From Yinghuangia elevatio (GTDB taxonomy: Bacteria; Actinomycetota; Actinomycetes; Streptomycetales; Streptomycetaceae): a stretch of 32,921 nucleotides of DNA. Below are positions 22,490 through 30,263 of this stretch, in pieces. The stretch covers positions 1 to 32,921 of the forward strand of contig NZ_JBEZFP010000104.1 of assembly GCF_040649515.1 (NCBI RefSeq), given 5' to 3'. The notes under the pieces were generated by a model. That model was given only the letters and a program-made list of their open reading frames with translations, was not told the DNA's origin and made no database searches. Position 1 is the first letter of the stretch; the number at the start of each line of letters is the position of its first letter. The position numbers were made by a program, and so were the translations under genes.

Positions 22490-22735
22490 GGCGCGTTCGG
22501 CGAGGTCGTCGTCGAGATCGCGGGCACGTGCGGCGATTTCGTCGAGGTGGGTGTGCACGGCGAAAAGACCACGGCCGTGGATGCTCCAGTGGGCTTGCTT
22601 GGTGGTCATGGACAGGTCGAGCATGTCGGCCGGCGCGGCCTGCACCGCGTCGCCGGACTCCGCACCCGCGGGTGCCTGCGCGGCAGATGCCTGGGCGGGA
22701 GGTCCGGGAGCCCCGGCCGGTCGTGGCTTGTCGGT
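22490..22735 (-). pseudogene. dps: Truncated Dps (DNA-protection ferritin-like) gene
   Basis: The minus frame reads a Pro/Ala-rich stretch (22735-22650) and then DMLDLSMTTKQAHWSIHGRG followed by LFAVHTHLDEIAARARDL to about 22490. This is the first helix pair of Dps, including the ferroxidase-site residues of KQAHW, the second His (VHTH) and the Asp/Glu of HLDE. The remaining 100 or so residues are gone; beyond 22490 the frame reads unrelated Arg-rich sequence into the alcohol dehydrogenase remnant. A stop precedes the stretch and the only start (GTG at 22645) lacks a good ribosome binding site. Confidence 0.7.
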
Positions 22736-22739
22736 CTTG

Positions 22740-24146
22740 TCAGCTGTCGTCGCCTGGATGCTTGCTCAGGCTTTTGCCGCGTTCCAGTTGCGCTCGAGGC
22801 TGGTGGACTGTCAGGGGGGCCTGTGGCTGTGTCCTGTCGAATCGGTACGTCATGCGGTCGCGGTGCAGGTGGCTGGACACCTCGGTCGCACCGGCCTCGC
22901 GCAGACGCCGCCCGACTTCGAGGACTGATCCCGCGACGGGGGGCAGGGCCAACGCGGCGGTCTCAAGGAGGCTGCGGTAGTGCCGGTACTGTTCGGGTGG
23001 CATCAGTGCCGCGGCGGCGTCGGTGACCTCGGCGTGGAGCGCTTCGGCCGCGCCGTACCGCTCGTCCGGGTGCTCGTGTCCGTGCGGCGGTTCGGCGAGG
23101 TGCCTGGCAGCCGCCGCCGGGAGGGCGGGCAGCGGGAATGCGTCGCCTGCGTGTGCCCCGATCAGGCCCGTCACCTGCTTCATCGTGGGGGCGTCGTCGC
23201 CGAGGAAGCGGGCGATGTTGCGGTGGACGAGTGCGGGGTCCACCTCGCCGCGTAGGCCCCGCAGGATGTCCACCCACGGTGCCCGGGCGACCTCGTAGGC
23301 GTGGTAGGTCGCGTACAGGCCGCTGTCGAGTGCCTCGCGGGCGCCGGCGACCTTGTCGAGGAACTCCTCCATCCGCTGCGGGCGCAGCGGGTACGGGGCG
23401 CGGGTGACCAGCGCGGCGAGGGTGTGGGCGGCAGCGGAGACGCGCGGGGCGGGGCGGGCGAGTTCCCAGTCGGTCAGGACCGGTTCGCCGAAGGACCACA
23501 TGAAGTTCCCGACGGTCGGGTCCCCGTGCGCCAGGACGGGACTGCTGCGGTCCTGGACCGGGGCGGGAAGAGCGGCGTCCAGCTGCGCGGGTACGGGCAG
23601 GCGGAACGCGTGGGCGAGTTGTTCGCCGATCACCGGTGTCACCACCTCTGCGACCCGGACGGTGAACGCGCGCGCCACGGTGCAGTCGTCCGCGTCCGCG
23701 GCGCAGCGCATCGGCACCTCGGCCTCCGGAAGCGAGGTCAGGATCTGGACGGAGCGCTGTGCCTTGTCGGTCACGGCGAGTGCGGCGGCCTCGCTGTGGT
23801 GGCTGATGTAGCCGAGTTCGTCGATCAGGTGTCCCACGTGCCAGTCGAACGCAGCTTCGTCGGCGGTGGGCGCTCCTTTGTGGGGTGCCAGCCGGGGCAG
23901 GCCGGCCGGGAGGGCAAGTGGTTCGCCGGTGGGGGTGGGCGCGGAGGTGTATGCGCCGGGGTAGGCCTCCCGAAGCGCGGTGCGGGCGTCGGTGTCGGTG
24001 ATCACCCGCAGGTCGAGGGCGTTGATCTGCCCGGTCGGCCAGCGCTGGACCGCATCGGTTCCCGGGACGGTCCAGGTCTCGTTGCTGGTGCCGCTGCCCA
24101 GCAGCAACGGCACGTCGACCTCGTAGGGCTGGGACTCGCCGCTCAA
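22740..24146 (-). CDS. Phosphotransferase (APH/choline kinase-like fold)
   Basis: This 468-residue protein has the kinase signature of aminoglycoside phosphotransferase-like enzymes: LAHGDPTVGNFMW with His207, Asp209 and Asn214 (Brenner motif) and VLTDWELA with Asp226 as the metal-binding aspartate. The N-terminal half (1-200) is less typical, with LLLGSGTSNETW as a possible nucleotide loop. The C-terminal part (about 340-468) is a helical extension rich in His and Ala. The acceptor substrate is unknown. The start is uncertain: the TTG at 24146 has AGGAG 5 nt away and begins at the conserved-looking sequence, whereas a GTG at 24257 would add 37 poorly ordered residues without a ribosome binding site. 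It is an intact gene between decayed ones. Confidence 0.75.
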   Translation of the reverse strand: MSGESQPYEVDVPLLLGSGTSNETWTVPGTDAVQRWPTGQINALDLRVITDTDARTALREAYPGAYTSAPTPTGEPLALPAGLPRLAPHKGAPTADEAAFDWHVGHLIDELGYISHHSEAAALAVTDKAQRSVQILTSLPEAEVPMRCAADADDCTVARAFTVRVAEVVTPVIGEQLAHAFRLPVPAQLDAALPAPVQDRSSPVLAHGDPTVGNFMWSFGEPVLTDWELARPAPRVSAAAHTLAALVTRAPYPLRPQRMEEFLDKVAGAREALDSGLYATYHAYEVARAPWVDILRGLRGEVDPALVHRNIARFLGDDAPTMKQVTGLIGAHAGDAFPLPALPAAAARHLAEPPHGHEHPDERYGAAEALHAEVTDAAAALMPPEQYRHYRSLLETAALALPPVAGSVLEVGRRLREAGATEVSSHLHRDRMTYRFDRTQPQAPLTVHQPRAQLERGKSLSKHPGDDS

Positions 24147-24300
24147 GGAGACTCCTGAGGTCGCGTCAGGGTGCCGGATGAGAGCGTGCGATGCCGTGAC
24201 AGGACGGCGGGAGATCGTGCCGTTCGTCGAGGGACCCCCTGTCTGAGGGGGCGTCACGGCGATGACAGTAGGGACGCCTCGGCAGCCTGCGCTTCTCGAT

Positions 24301-24351
24301 TCCTGACCAACCGCGCGGTGCCCCGGCCCGTGGCCGGGGCCTGCGTCAGGA
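24301..24351 (-). terminator. Nested hairpin downstream of the SRPBCC remnant
   Basis: An outer 7-bp stem (TCCTGAC 24301-24307 / GTCAGGA 24345-24351) encloses a 9-bp hairpin GCCCCGGCC-cgt-GGCCGGGGC (24320-24340). It is probably the terminator of the decayed gene to its right. Confidence 0.5.
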
Positions 24352-24416
24352 GTTCCGTGGTGCGGTCGCGCCCCGACGGCCTCGATGCCACCATCGATGC
24401 GGCCGCCACCGGGGCG

Positions 24417-24749
24417 TCACCGGCGCACCTGACCGGCCATGCGTCCGCGCGCGAGCCGCCGTGGGGGTGAGGACGAACTCGTGCTCGCCGTCGAAGACGC
24501 GGGTGCGACGAAGCGACCGATCCAACGCAGCCGGGCCCCGACTTCGGCGGCCAGGACGCGTGGGCGGAAAGTCATCGGCTTGCCATCGAGGGGAAACATC
24601 CGCAAGGTGCGGGTCTCGCCGGCGGCGACGGTCCCGGACGCCTCCAGGATGAAGGGATTCCACGGCGGATAGCGGTCCAGGTCGACCAAAGCCTCCCAGA
24701 CGGTCATCGGTGAGGCGCCGATGTCGATGGAGGTGGATATCGTCCGCAC
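24417..24749 (-). pseudogene. Frameshifted SRPBCC-domain gene
   Basis: A GTG at 24749 with AAGGAA upstream begins RTISTSIDIGASPMTVWEAL, then DRYPPWNPFILEASG and MTFRPRVLAAEVGARLRWIG, a typical SRPBCC polyketide-cyclase-like protein. Near 24520 the frame fails; the expected continuation VFDGEHEFVLTPT is in the neighbouring frame. After it no frame gives the C-terminal strand and helix, so there is a one-base indel plus further decay. The residual open frame ends at 24417 with a Ser/Arg-rich nonsense tail. Confidence 0.7.
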
Positions 24750-25259
24750 GTCGTGTTTCCTTCGCTCTGGTGCCGCGTGTCGTGTGGCGGGATCGCCGGG
24801 GCTCGAACGCCTGGGATCGGCCGAGAACAGCCGGAGAGCCGCCCGAGTCGATCCCGACGCAAAGCCGAGCGCCGATCGGCATCGGTTGTGGCCCGATGCG
24901 CGTTCGATGGTTTCGGTTGCCGGGTCTTCGGGGGGCTCGGACGGGCTCATCCGATGCGGGGTCGCACCGGAGTCGTCGCGTCGCTCGCCTTCCCGAGCGC
25001 ACAGCAGCCTGCAAGGCGCCGGGCCTTCAGGACAGGGCGCGGCGTGAATCGAGCCGCTCAGCGGAAACGGTCGACACAAAAACGTAATTCCGGCACGGAG
25101 CGCGATATCGCGACCACGCGATCACGTACGTGGCGGGCTAATGCAGGCCGTCGACTCGACCCGGTGGATGGGGCCGGGGGCTTCGGTTCGAGGTCGCCCG
25201 GTCGGGTGGTGACGTCGGCGCGCCCGCCGTGGCGTTCCACCCAGGAGCGTTCGGTGCGG

Positions 25260-25631
25260 ATGAACCTCCTGATATACGTCCCTGACGTGAGCTCCTTGGC
25301 CGAACACGCCGTCAACCGCGGAGCCCGGACAGTCCGGCCCCTCGGGGATCAATTCCACGGAGACCTGCAAGTCGAACTTGAAGACCCTTTCGGCCACTCC
25401 TGGTTCTTCACCGCCCACATCCGCGACATGGACGCGGACGAACTGCGACAGGCCGCCTCCGACGCGGACCTCAGAACGCCGAGGGGGAAGCCCCCCGGCG
25501 GACCGGGTACGCGACTGCACCCGGGCCCGGAACGGAAGGATTCCGCCGACATGCCGGGCGGGATCGACCGGGCCCGGCCCTGGATCGGGCGGGGAACCGC
25601 GGTCCCCGAGACGGGCGCCGCGATCGGCTAG
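25260..25631 (+). pseudogene. C-terminal half of a VOC/PhnB-like glyoxalase gene
   Basis: From the ATG at 25260 the frame reads NLLIYVPDVSSLAEHAVNRG, ARTVRPLGDQFHGD and DPFGHSWFFTAHIRDM. These are the second beta-alpha-beta module of a PhnB-type VOC protein, whose usual form ends shortly after that point. The first module (about 70 residues) is absent, so the protein cannot form the complete paired-module fold alone. A GGAG lies 11 nt before the ATG, so a truncated product could still be made. The last 40 residues are Pro/Gly-rich and look like read-through. Confidence 0.55.
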
Positions 25632-25680
25632 CATCTCTCGCCGACACCTCAAGATCCGGTTGTCAGGGGGCGATGCATCG

Positions 25681-26700
25681 GTGCGCTACCACGACTGGGC
25701 GGTTCACGACACGCAGTCGTGGAGTTCCCTCATCAACGCCCTGGTGCCGATGGATCAGCGCTACCGCGGCTCCCCGGCGTGGAGCGCCGAACTCACGATC
25801 CAGGAGTCGGAGTCCTACCGACTGCTGCGGTTCGTCCAGAACGGAGAACGCACCGCCCGACGCACCCCCTCGCAGATTCGCCGCGACCCCGGCGACGCGC
25901 ACTACTGGGTCTTGGTGCCCCGCTCGGGCGGGTACAGCATCCGCCAGGACGACCGCCAAACCGTCGTGATGCCCGGCCTCGCCTCGATCATGCTGCTCGG
26001 GGAGACGTGCAGCATGTACTTCCCCACGGCCGACTGCTATGGGTTCCAGATTCCCCGCGCCGCGCTGGACGGCCGGATACGCGTGGACAGACCGCTGCGC
26101 CGAACGCTCGACCTGCGCTCCGGCCTGGGCCACGTCGTCCGCGACATGATGCGCAGCGCACACTCCCAGGGTGCGGCGCTCTCGGGCCCGGAATTCGGAG
26201 CGGTGTGCGATCGCATCGCCGAACTGCTGTGCATGCTGGCGACGGGGGACACCAAACCCGCCCAAGGCCACCTGGACGAGATCGCGACTGTCGTACGCCG
26301 GTACGTCCGCGAGCACGTCGGACACCGCGACCTGCACTTGTCCGCAGTAGCCCGCGCGCTGGGCTGGTCGCCACGACAACTACGACTTGCCCTCCAAGGC
26401 GCCGGCACCACCTTTCGGGACGTACGGCAGGAGGAAAGTCTGCGACTGGCAAGGGACCTGCTCGCCGACACGCGACCCGACCCGACACCCATCGGCGAGA
26501 TCGCCGCCCGGGTGGGCTTGACGCCCACGTGGTTCTCCGCCGCGTTCAAGGCCCGATACGGCGAAACCCCTCGAAACTTCCGGGCCCGAATGGGCGCCGA
26601 ACCCCGACAGCGACAACGGACACGGAGGCTGAAAGCACGACTCCGCCACCCCATCACGCGACCTGGCCCTCGAAACGCACGCCTAAAGGTTGTCTCGTAA
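25681..26700 (+). CDS. AraC family transcriptional regulator, tail altered by an IS end
   Basis: This 339-residue regulator has an N-terminal AraC-type ligand-binding domain (about 15-190; segments HYWVLVPRSGGYSIRQDDRQ and SIMLLGETCSMYFP) and a C-terminal AraC DNA-binding domain. The first helix-turn-helix is LSAVARALGWSPRQLRLALQ (about 222-241) and the second IGEIAARVGLTPTWFSAAFK, followed by RYGETPRNFRARM. The GTG start follows GGGGG at about 10 nt. The stop codon TAA (26698-26700) lies inside the left inverted repeat of the adjacent IS, so the last residues (LKVVS) are IS-encoded. The DNA-binding domain is complete, so function may persist. Targets are unknown. Confidence 0.85.
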   Translation: MRYHDWAVHDTQSWSSLINALVPMDQRYRGSPAWSAELTIQESESYRLLRFVQNGERTARRTPSQIRRDPGDAHYWVLVPRSGGYSIRQDDRQTVVMPGLASIMLLGETCSMYFPTADCYGFQIPRAALDGRIRVDRPLRRTLDLRSGLGHVVRDMMRSAHSQGAALSGPEFGAVCDRIAELLCMLATGDTKPAQGHLDEIATVVRRYVREHVGHRDLHLSAVARALGWSPRQLRLALQGAGTTFRDVRQEESLRLARDLLADTRPDPTPIGEIAARVGLTPTWFSAAFKARYGETPRNFRARMGAEPRQRQRTRRLKARLRHPITRPGPRNARLKVVS

Positions 26701-27558
26701 CCCGTTTGGCCGTGTCGCGTTGGTGTGGGTATGGGGGTTGTCTCGGCGGTGGATCGTGAACTGGTGCCGGTGTTCACGGGGTTGACGTACCGGCAGTTCC
26801 GCGCGCTGGTGCGGACGGTCCAGGCGCGGGGTGGCCAGGCGTTGGATCCGGCCCGACCGGGTCGGCCGTGGGCGCTGTCGTTGGAAGACCGGGTCCTGAT
26901 GGTCGCGTTCTATCTACGGACGAACCTGACGATGCGGCAGCTCGGGCCGTTGTTCGGTGTCTCGCACGCGGCGGCGCACCGGATCGTGGATCGGCACAGT
27001 CCACTGCTCGCGTTGGACCCGCCGCGGGCGAAGCCGCGTTCGGGCGAGGTGCTGATCGTGGACGGGACGCTGGTCCCGACCCGCGACCGGCAGGTCGCCG
27101 CGTCGTCGAAGAACTACCGGTTCTCGACGAACCTGCAGGTCCTGGTGCACGCGGACACCCGCCTGGTGGTCGCGGTCGGCCGCTGCCGGGCAACCGCAGC
27201 GACTGCCGGGCGTTCGCCGAGTCCGGCGTCGACACTGCAACCGGCCGCGCGACCGTGCTCGCGGACGGTGGTTACCAGGGCACCGGCTGCCTCATCCCGC
27301 ACCGGCGCCGCTCGGGCGAGGCGGAGGTCGCCGGCTGGCGGGCCGAGCACAAACAGCGACCACCGCAGGGTCCGCGCCCGCGTCGAGCACGTCTTCGCCC
27401 GCATGGAGAACTGGAAGGTCCTGCGCGACTGCCGCCGCAAAGGCGACGGCGTGTTCTGGGCGGTGAGCGCGGTCGCGCGGATGCACAACCTCGCCATGAC
27501 CGGATGAGCAACACAACCGCAGGCCACAGCCGTTCGCCAGTTACGTGACAACCGTTAG
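26683..27558 (+). mobile_element. IS5-type insertion sequence with 19-bp inverted repeats
   Basis: The left end CTAAAGGTTGTCTCGTAAC (26683-26701) and right end GTTACGTGACAACCGTTAG (27540-27558) are inverted repeats matching at 17 of 19 positions. They enclose a single DDE transposase gene that is frameshifted. The true outer boundary may be at GGTTGTC rather than CTAA, as no direct target duplication could be confirmed. Total length near 0.87 kb suits the IS5 family. Confidence 0.75.
26725..27507 (+). pseudogene. Frameshifted IS5-family DDE transposase
   Basis: Frame 1 from the GTG at 26725 encodes the N-terminal helical region, a helix-turn-helix (LGPLFGVSHAAAHRIVDR) and the first catalytic Asp in VLIVDGTLVP, up to VVAVGRC near 27188. 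The continuation, with PLPGNRSDCRAFAESG and the second Asp in ATVLADGGYQGT, is in another frame (about 27177-27354). Frame 1 then resumes with RRVRARVEHVFARMENWKVL, containing the catalytic Glu, to the stop. Two compensating indels separate the active-site residues. Programmed frameshifting is known in some IS5 groups but would not normally need two shifts. Confidence 0.75.
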
Positions 27559-27622
27559 AGAGGTCCTAACAGAAAGGTCGTTGGCAGGGTGACTTTCACC
27601 GGATCGGGTCGTCGAACGGCTC

Positions 27623-27799
27623 GTGCGCAAAGGGGAGTTGCGTCCATGGAACGTCTCGGACGAGTTGTGGGTGCTGATCGAGCCGTTGTTGCCGGTCCCG
27701 CAGTTGAAGCAGGTCCCGGGCCGGCCGCACGTGCCGGACCGGCAGGAAGCGGGAGTGCCGACCGTTTCGGGTGGCGGGTGGCGGGTGGCCACGGAGTAG
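27623..27799 (+). pseudogene. N-terminal remnant of a second IS transposase
   Basis: From a GTG the frame reads RKGELRPWNVSDELWVLIEP, then LLPVPQLKQVPGRPHVPDRQ. This is the N-terminal DUF4096-type region of another IS5-group transposase (typical form: SDEQWALIEPLLP...GRRRLPDRQ). The remainder of the gene is absent; the frame ends at TAG 27797-27799. It abuts the right end of the first IS, so one element probably inserted next to, or into, the other. Confidence 0.7.
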
Positions 27800-27857
27800 C
27801 CCGCCCAGGTCGAAAACGGCGTCACCGTTTTGATTTGGTGCTGCCGAGGAAGCGGCG

Positions 27858-28007
27858 TCACCACCAGCCGTATCCGTTGTCGAACTCCACGGCGCTTGCC
27901 CCGCCGCGCCCGCCGCTGTCCGACGACCCCGCGGATACGCCCGCCGCGGCCACCAAGGCCGCCGTGACCGCGAGCACCATCGTCCAACGTCCGAACCACC
28001 GCTTCAT
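27858..28007 (-). CDS. Small secreted peptide precursor ending GYGWW
   Basis: This 49-residue product has a textbook export signal: basic start MKRWFGRW, hydrophobic core MVLAVTAALVAAAGV (about 10-24) and a likely signal-peptidase site after VSAG or nearby (about 25-28). The mature part would be only about 22 residues: Ser/Gly-rich SSDSGGRGGASAVEFDNGYG then two terminal Trp. GGAG stands 5 nt before the ATG and codon use is normal. No Cys is present. Function is unknown; a signalling, surface-active or antimicrobial peptide is conceivable. No processing or modification gene is adjacent, though the aldo/keto reductase lies upstream on the same strand. Confidence 0.65.
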   Translation of the reverse strand: MKRWFGRWTMVLAVTAALVAAAGVSAGSSDSGGRGGASAVEFDNGYGWW

Positions 28008-28234
28008 GGCAACTCCATCTCTGCGCCGACATGTTCGGCGTTCCCTACCGAATTTGATGGTGCCAGCCGGCTCGAGCTGCCGTACGGGCCCGCAGCGTCG
28101 CACGCCGGCGGAGCGCTCCTCTGCGGCGGCGACCGCGGCGGAGACTGGAGCGGATGCGCCGGCCCACGTGGTTTTCCAGTTGAGCGTCCGGGCCTGAGGT
28201 TGCCTCCTGGCCAGGCAGGTCGGGTGATGAGGCG
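28008..28234. other. Intergenic region with possible terminator
   Basis: No gene is seen. A short palindromic stretch around 28201-28220 (CCTGGCCAGG flanked by partial pairing) just past the aldo/keto reductase stop may terminate it. The promoter of the small peptide should lie within about 100 bp right of 28007. Confidence 0.35.
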
Positions 28235-29233
28235 TCAGTCGTGTCCGATGACTGGATGCGGGCGGTACGGCGTCTCGAGCAAAGCCGTGTGCTCCTCGTC
28301 GAGGGTGATGTCGAGCGCGGCGATCGCGTCGTCGATGTGCTGCGGTTTGGTCGCCCCGAGCACGGGTGCTGTCACGTTGGGTTTCGACAGGAGCCAGGCC
28401 AAGGCAATTTGTGCTGCGGGTCGGGCGTGCCCCGCGGCCAGCGTGTGCAGGGCGTCGACGATGTCGAAGTCGGCTTCGGCGTACCGCTCGTCGGCGAGCG
28501 GGTCGTTGCCGGAGCGCGCGGTGCTCCCTCGGCCGCCGCGTGCGCGGGTGCCGGTGAGCAGCCCGCGTGCCAGCGGGCTGTACGGGAGGACTCCCACGCC
28601 TTGGTCCGAGCAGAGCGGAATCATCTCCCGTTCCTCTTCCCGGTAGAGCAGGTTGTAGTGGTTCTGCATCGACACGAACCTGGTCCAGCCGGCCGACTGC
28701 GCCGTGTGCTGGGCTTTGGCGAACTGCCAGGCGTACATGCTCGATGCGCCGATATAGCGGGCCTTGCCTGCTCGTACCACGTCGTGCAGCGCCTGCATGG
28801 TCTCTTCGATCGGGGTCTCGTTGTCCCACCTGTGGATCTGGTACAGGTCGACGTAGTCCGTGCCAAGCCGTTCGAGCGAGGCGTCGATGCTGTCCAGGAT
28901 GTGGCGGCGCGACAGGCCCCGGTCGTTGGGGCCCGGACCCATGGGGTAGTACACCTTGGTGGACAGCACATAGTCCTCACGCCGAGGGAAAACCTTGGTG
29001 AGCAGAGCGCCTGTGATCCGCTCGCTGGCGCCCTGGGCGTACATGTCGGCAGTGTCGTAGAACGTCACGCCCGCTTCGGCGGCTCGGAGCACGATTGGTT
29101 CGGCCGCGTCCTGATCGAGGTGCCAGGACTCCCAGTACGGGTGGCCGGGATCCGGAGGGTTTCCGTAGCCCATCATGCCCAGGCAGATCCGGGACACGTT
29201 CAATCCCGTTGCGCCCAATCTGACGTACCTCAT
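28235..29233 (-). CDS. Aldo/keto reductase, YajO-like
   Basis: This 332-residue TIM-barrel NADPH-dependent reductase has the full AKR tetrad: Asp60 and Tyr65 (YDTADMY), Lys93 (STKVY) and His134 (QIHRWD). It resembles E. coli YajO closely in layout: LGATGLNVSRICLG at the start, SMQNHYNLLYREEEREMIPL in the middle, a cofactor-binding LAWLLSKPNVTAPVLG, and the C-terminal LLETPYRPHPVIG. Physiological substrates are carbonyls of uncertain identity. Its ATG overlaps the stop of the EamA gene (ATGA), so the two are translationally coupled; GAGGA also lies 7 nt upstream. An exporter and a reductase in one operon under a divergent Lrp-type regulator suggests handling of a toxic metabolite. Confidence 0.93.
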   Translation of the reverse strand: MRYVRLGATGLNVSRICLGMMGYGNPPDPGHPYWESWHLDQDAAEPIVLRAAEAGVTFYDTADMYAQGASERITGALLTKVFPRREDYVLSTKVYYPMGPGPNDRGLSRRHILDSIDASLERLGTDYVDLYQIHRWDNETPIEETMQALHDVVRAGKARYIGASSMYAWQFAKAQHTAQSAGWTRFVSMQNHYNLLYREEEREMIPLCSDQGVGVLPYSPLARGLLTGTRARGGRGSTARSGNDPLADERYAEADFDIVDALHTLAAGHARPAAQIALAWLLSKPNVTAPVLGATKPQHIDDAIAALDITLDEEHTALLETPYRPHPVIGHD

Positions 29234-30138
29234 GCGGATTCCTCACTTCGTTCTTGGTGGACTGCGACTGCGGTGACGACCAAGGCGACGCCGACGCCTT
29301 CGAGCCAGGAGGGGATCTGGGTGAGGACGACGACGCCGGTGATCGCCGCGGTGGCGGGGAGCAGGGAGAGCATCAGGGCAAAGGTCGCCCTGGGGATGCG
29401 CGCCATGGCCAGCTGATCGCAGACGTAGGGGATGACCGACGAGCAGATTCCGACGCCGAGGGCGGCCACCAAGAGGGCCGGTGTGGCGACGGCGTCGGCG
29501 GCGTCGGCGATGCCGACCGGCGAGACCACGATCATCGCGATGAGCATCGAGGCGCCGAGACGGTCGATGCCCGAGGCGCCGCCGTCCTCCGCGAGGCGGT
29601 GACCGAGGACCACGTAGAAGGTGAACAGCACACAGTTGCCGAGGGCCAGGACGAGGCCGAGCGGTTCCTCGACGAGGTACACATCGGTGAGCAGGTAGAC
29701 CCCGGTGACCGCCAGGGCGAGCGCGAGCACGTTGCGGCCGGTGCGTACACCGAGGGCCGCCAGGAGAACGGGGCCGAGAAACTCGACGGCTCCGACCGTG
29801 CCGAGCGGCAGACGGTCCAGGGCAAGGTAGAACACGCTGTTCATGGCGCCGAGCACGGCACCGAGCGCGAGCAGTTGCCGGCGCTGCCGCCAGTTGGCGG
29901 CGCCCCACACCCGCCACGGCCGTCGCCAGACGGCGAAGACCACGGCTGCCGAGGCGATCCGCAGCCAGGCGACGCCCAGAACGTCGACACGGGCGAAGAG
30001 CAGGACCGCGCAGGCGGGACCGAGGTAGTGGAAGACCGCACTCGTGACGAAGAACGCCGGCGGCGGGACACGATCGGCAGCGGCGGCAAAGCGTGGTGGT
30101 GAGGCACCAGGGCGGAAGCGTCCGACATCGTTGACCAC
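29230..30138 (-). CDS. EamA/DMT family exporter (RhtA-like)
   Basis: This 302-residue inner-membrane protein shows about ten hydrophobic spans in two EamA repeats. Segments such as LPLGTVGAVEFLGPVLLAAL and IPYVCDQLAMARIPRATFAL are characteristic of the RhtA threonine/homoserine exporter branch. It probably exports an amino acid or related small molecule. The GTG at 30138 was chosen because it gives the normal family length, but no ribosome binding site precedes it; a leaderless start is possible. The stop overlaps the start of the aldo/keto reductase gene. It diverges from an Lrp/AsnC regulator 125 bp away, which probably controls it. Confidence 0.88.
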   Translation of the reverse strand: MVNDVGRFRPGASPPRFAAAADRVPPPAFFVTSAVFHYLGPACAVLLFARVDVLGVAWLRIASAAVVFAVWRRPWRVWGAANWRQRRQLLALGAVLGAMNSVFYLALDRLPLGTVGAVEFLGPVLLAALGVRTGRNVLALALAVTGVYLLTDVYLVEEPLGLVLALGNCVLFTFYVVLGHRLAEDGGASGIDRLGASMLIAMIVVSPVGIADAADAVATPALLVAALGVGICSSVIPYVCDQLAMARIPRATFALMLSLLPATAAITGVVVLTQIPSWLEGVGVALVVTAVAVHQERSEESA

Positions 30139-30263
30139 GGCAGAAGGATCGCAAACAAGGGACGCCAAAGACCATGCCGAACAAGTAAGTTGAACGGGCG
30201 TCAGCTTTACGGTTGGTGCTGTATATCTGCGTTCTTTATCGCGATCAGGAAGAAGGCGAGAGA
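30139..30263. promoter_or_regulatory. Divergent control region, EamA operon and Lrp-type regulator
   Basis: A 125-bp intergenic region, lower in GC than its surroundings around 30200-30245, between divergent genes. It should contain both promoters and the regulator's binding sites; individual boxes could not be assigned with confidence. Confidence 0.5.

Noticed and set aside
22390..22490. Plus-strand reading LWDQVTSAYLDDTDPAVRA after the alcohol dehydrogenase remnant as a further gene
   Set aside because: Only a few dozen residues, no start and no family recognised; it overlaps the edge of the Dps remnant.
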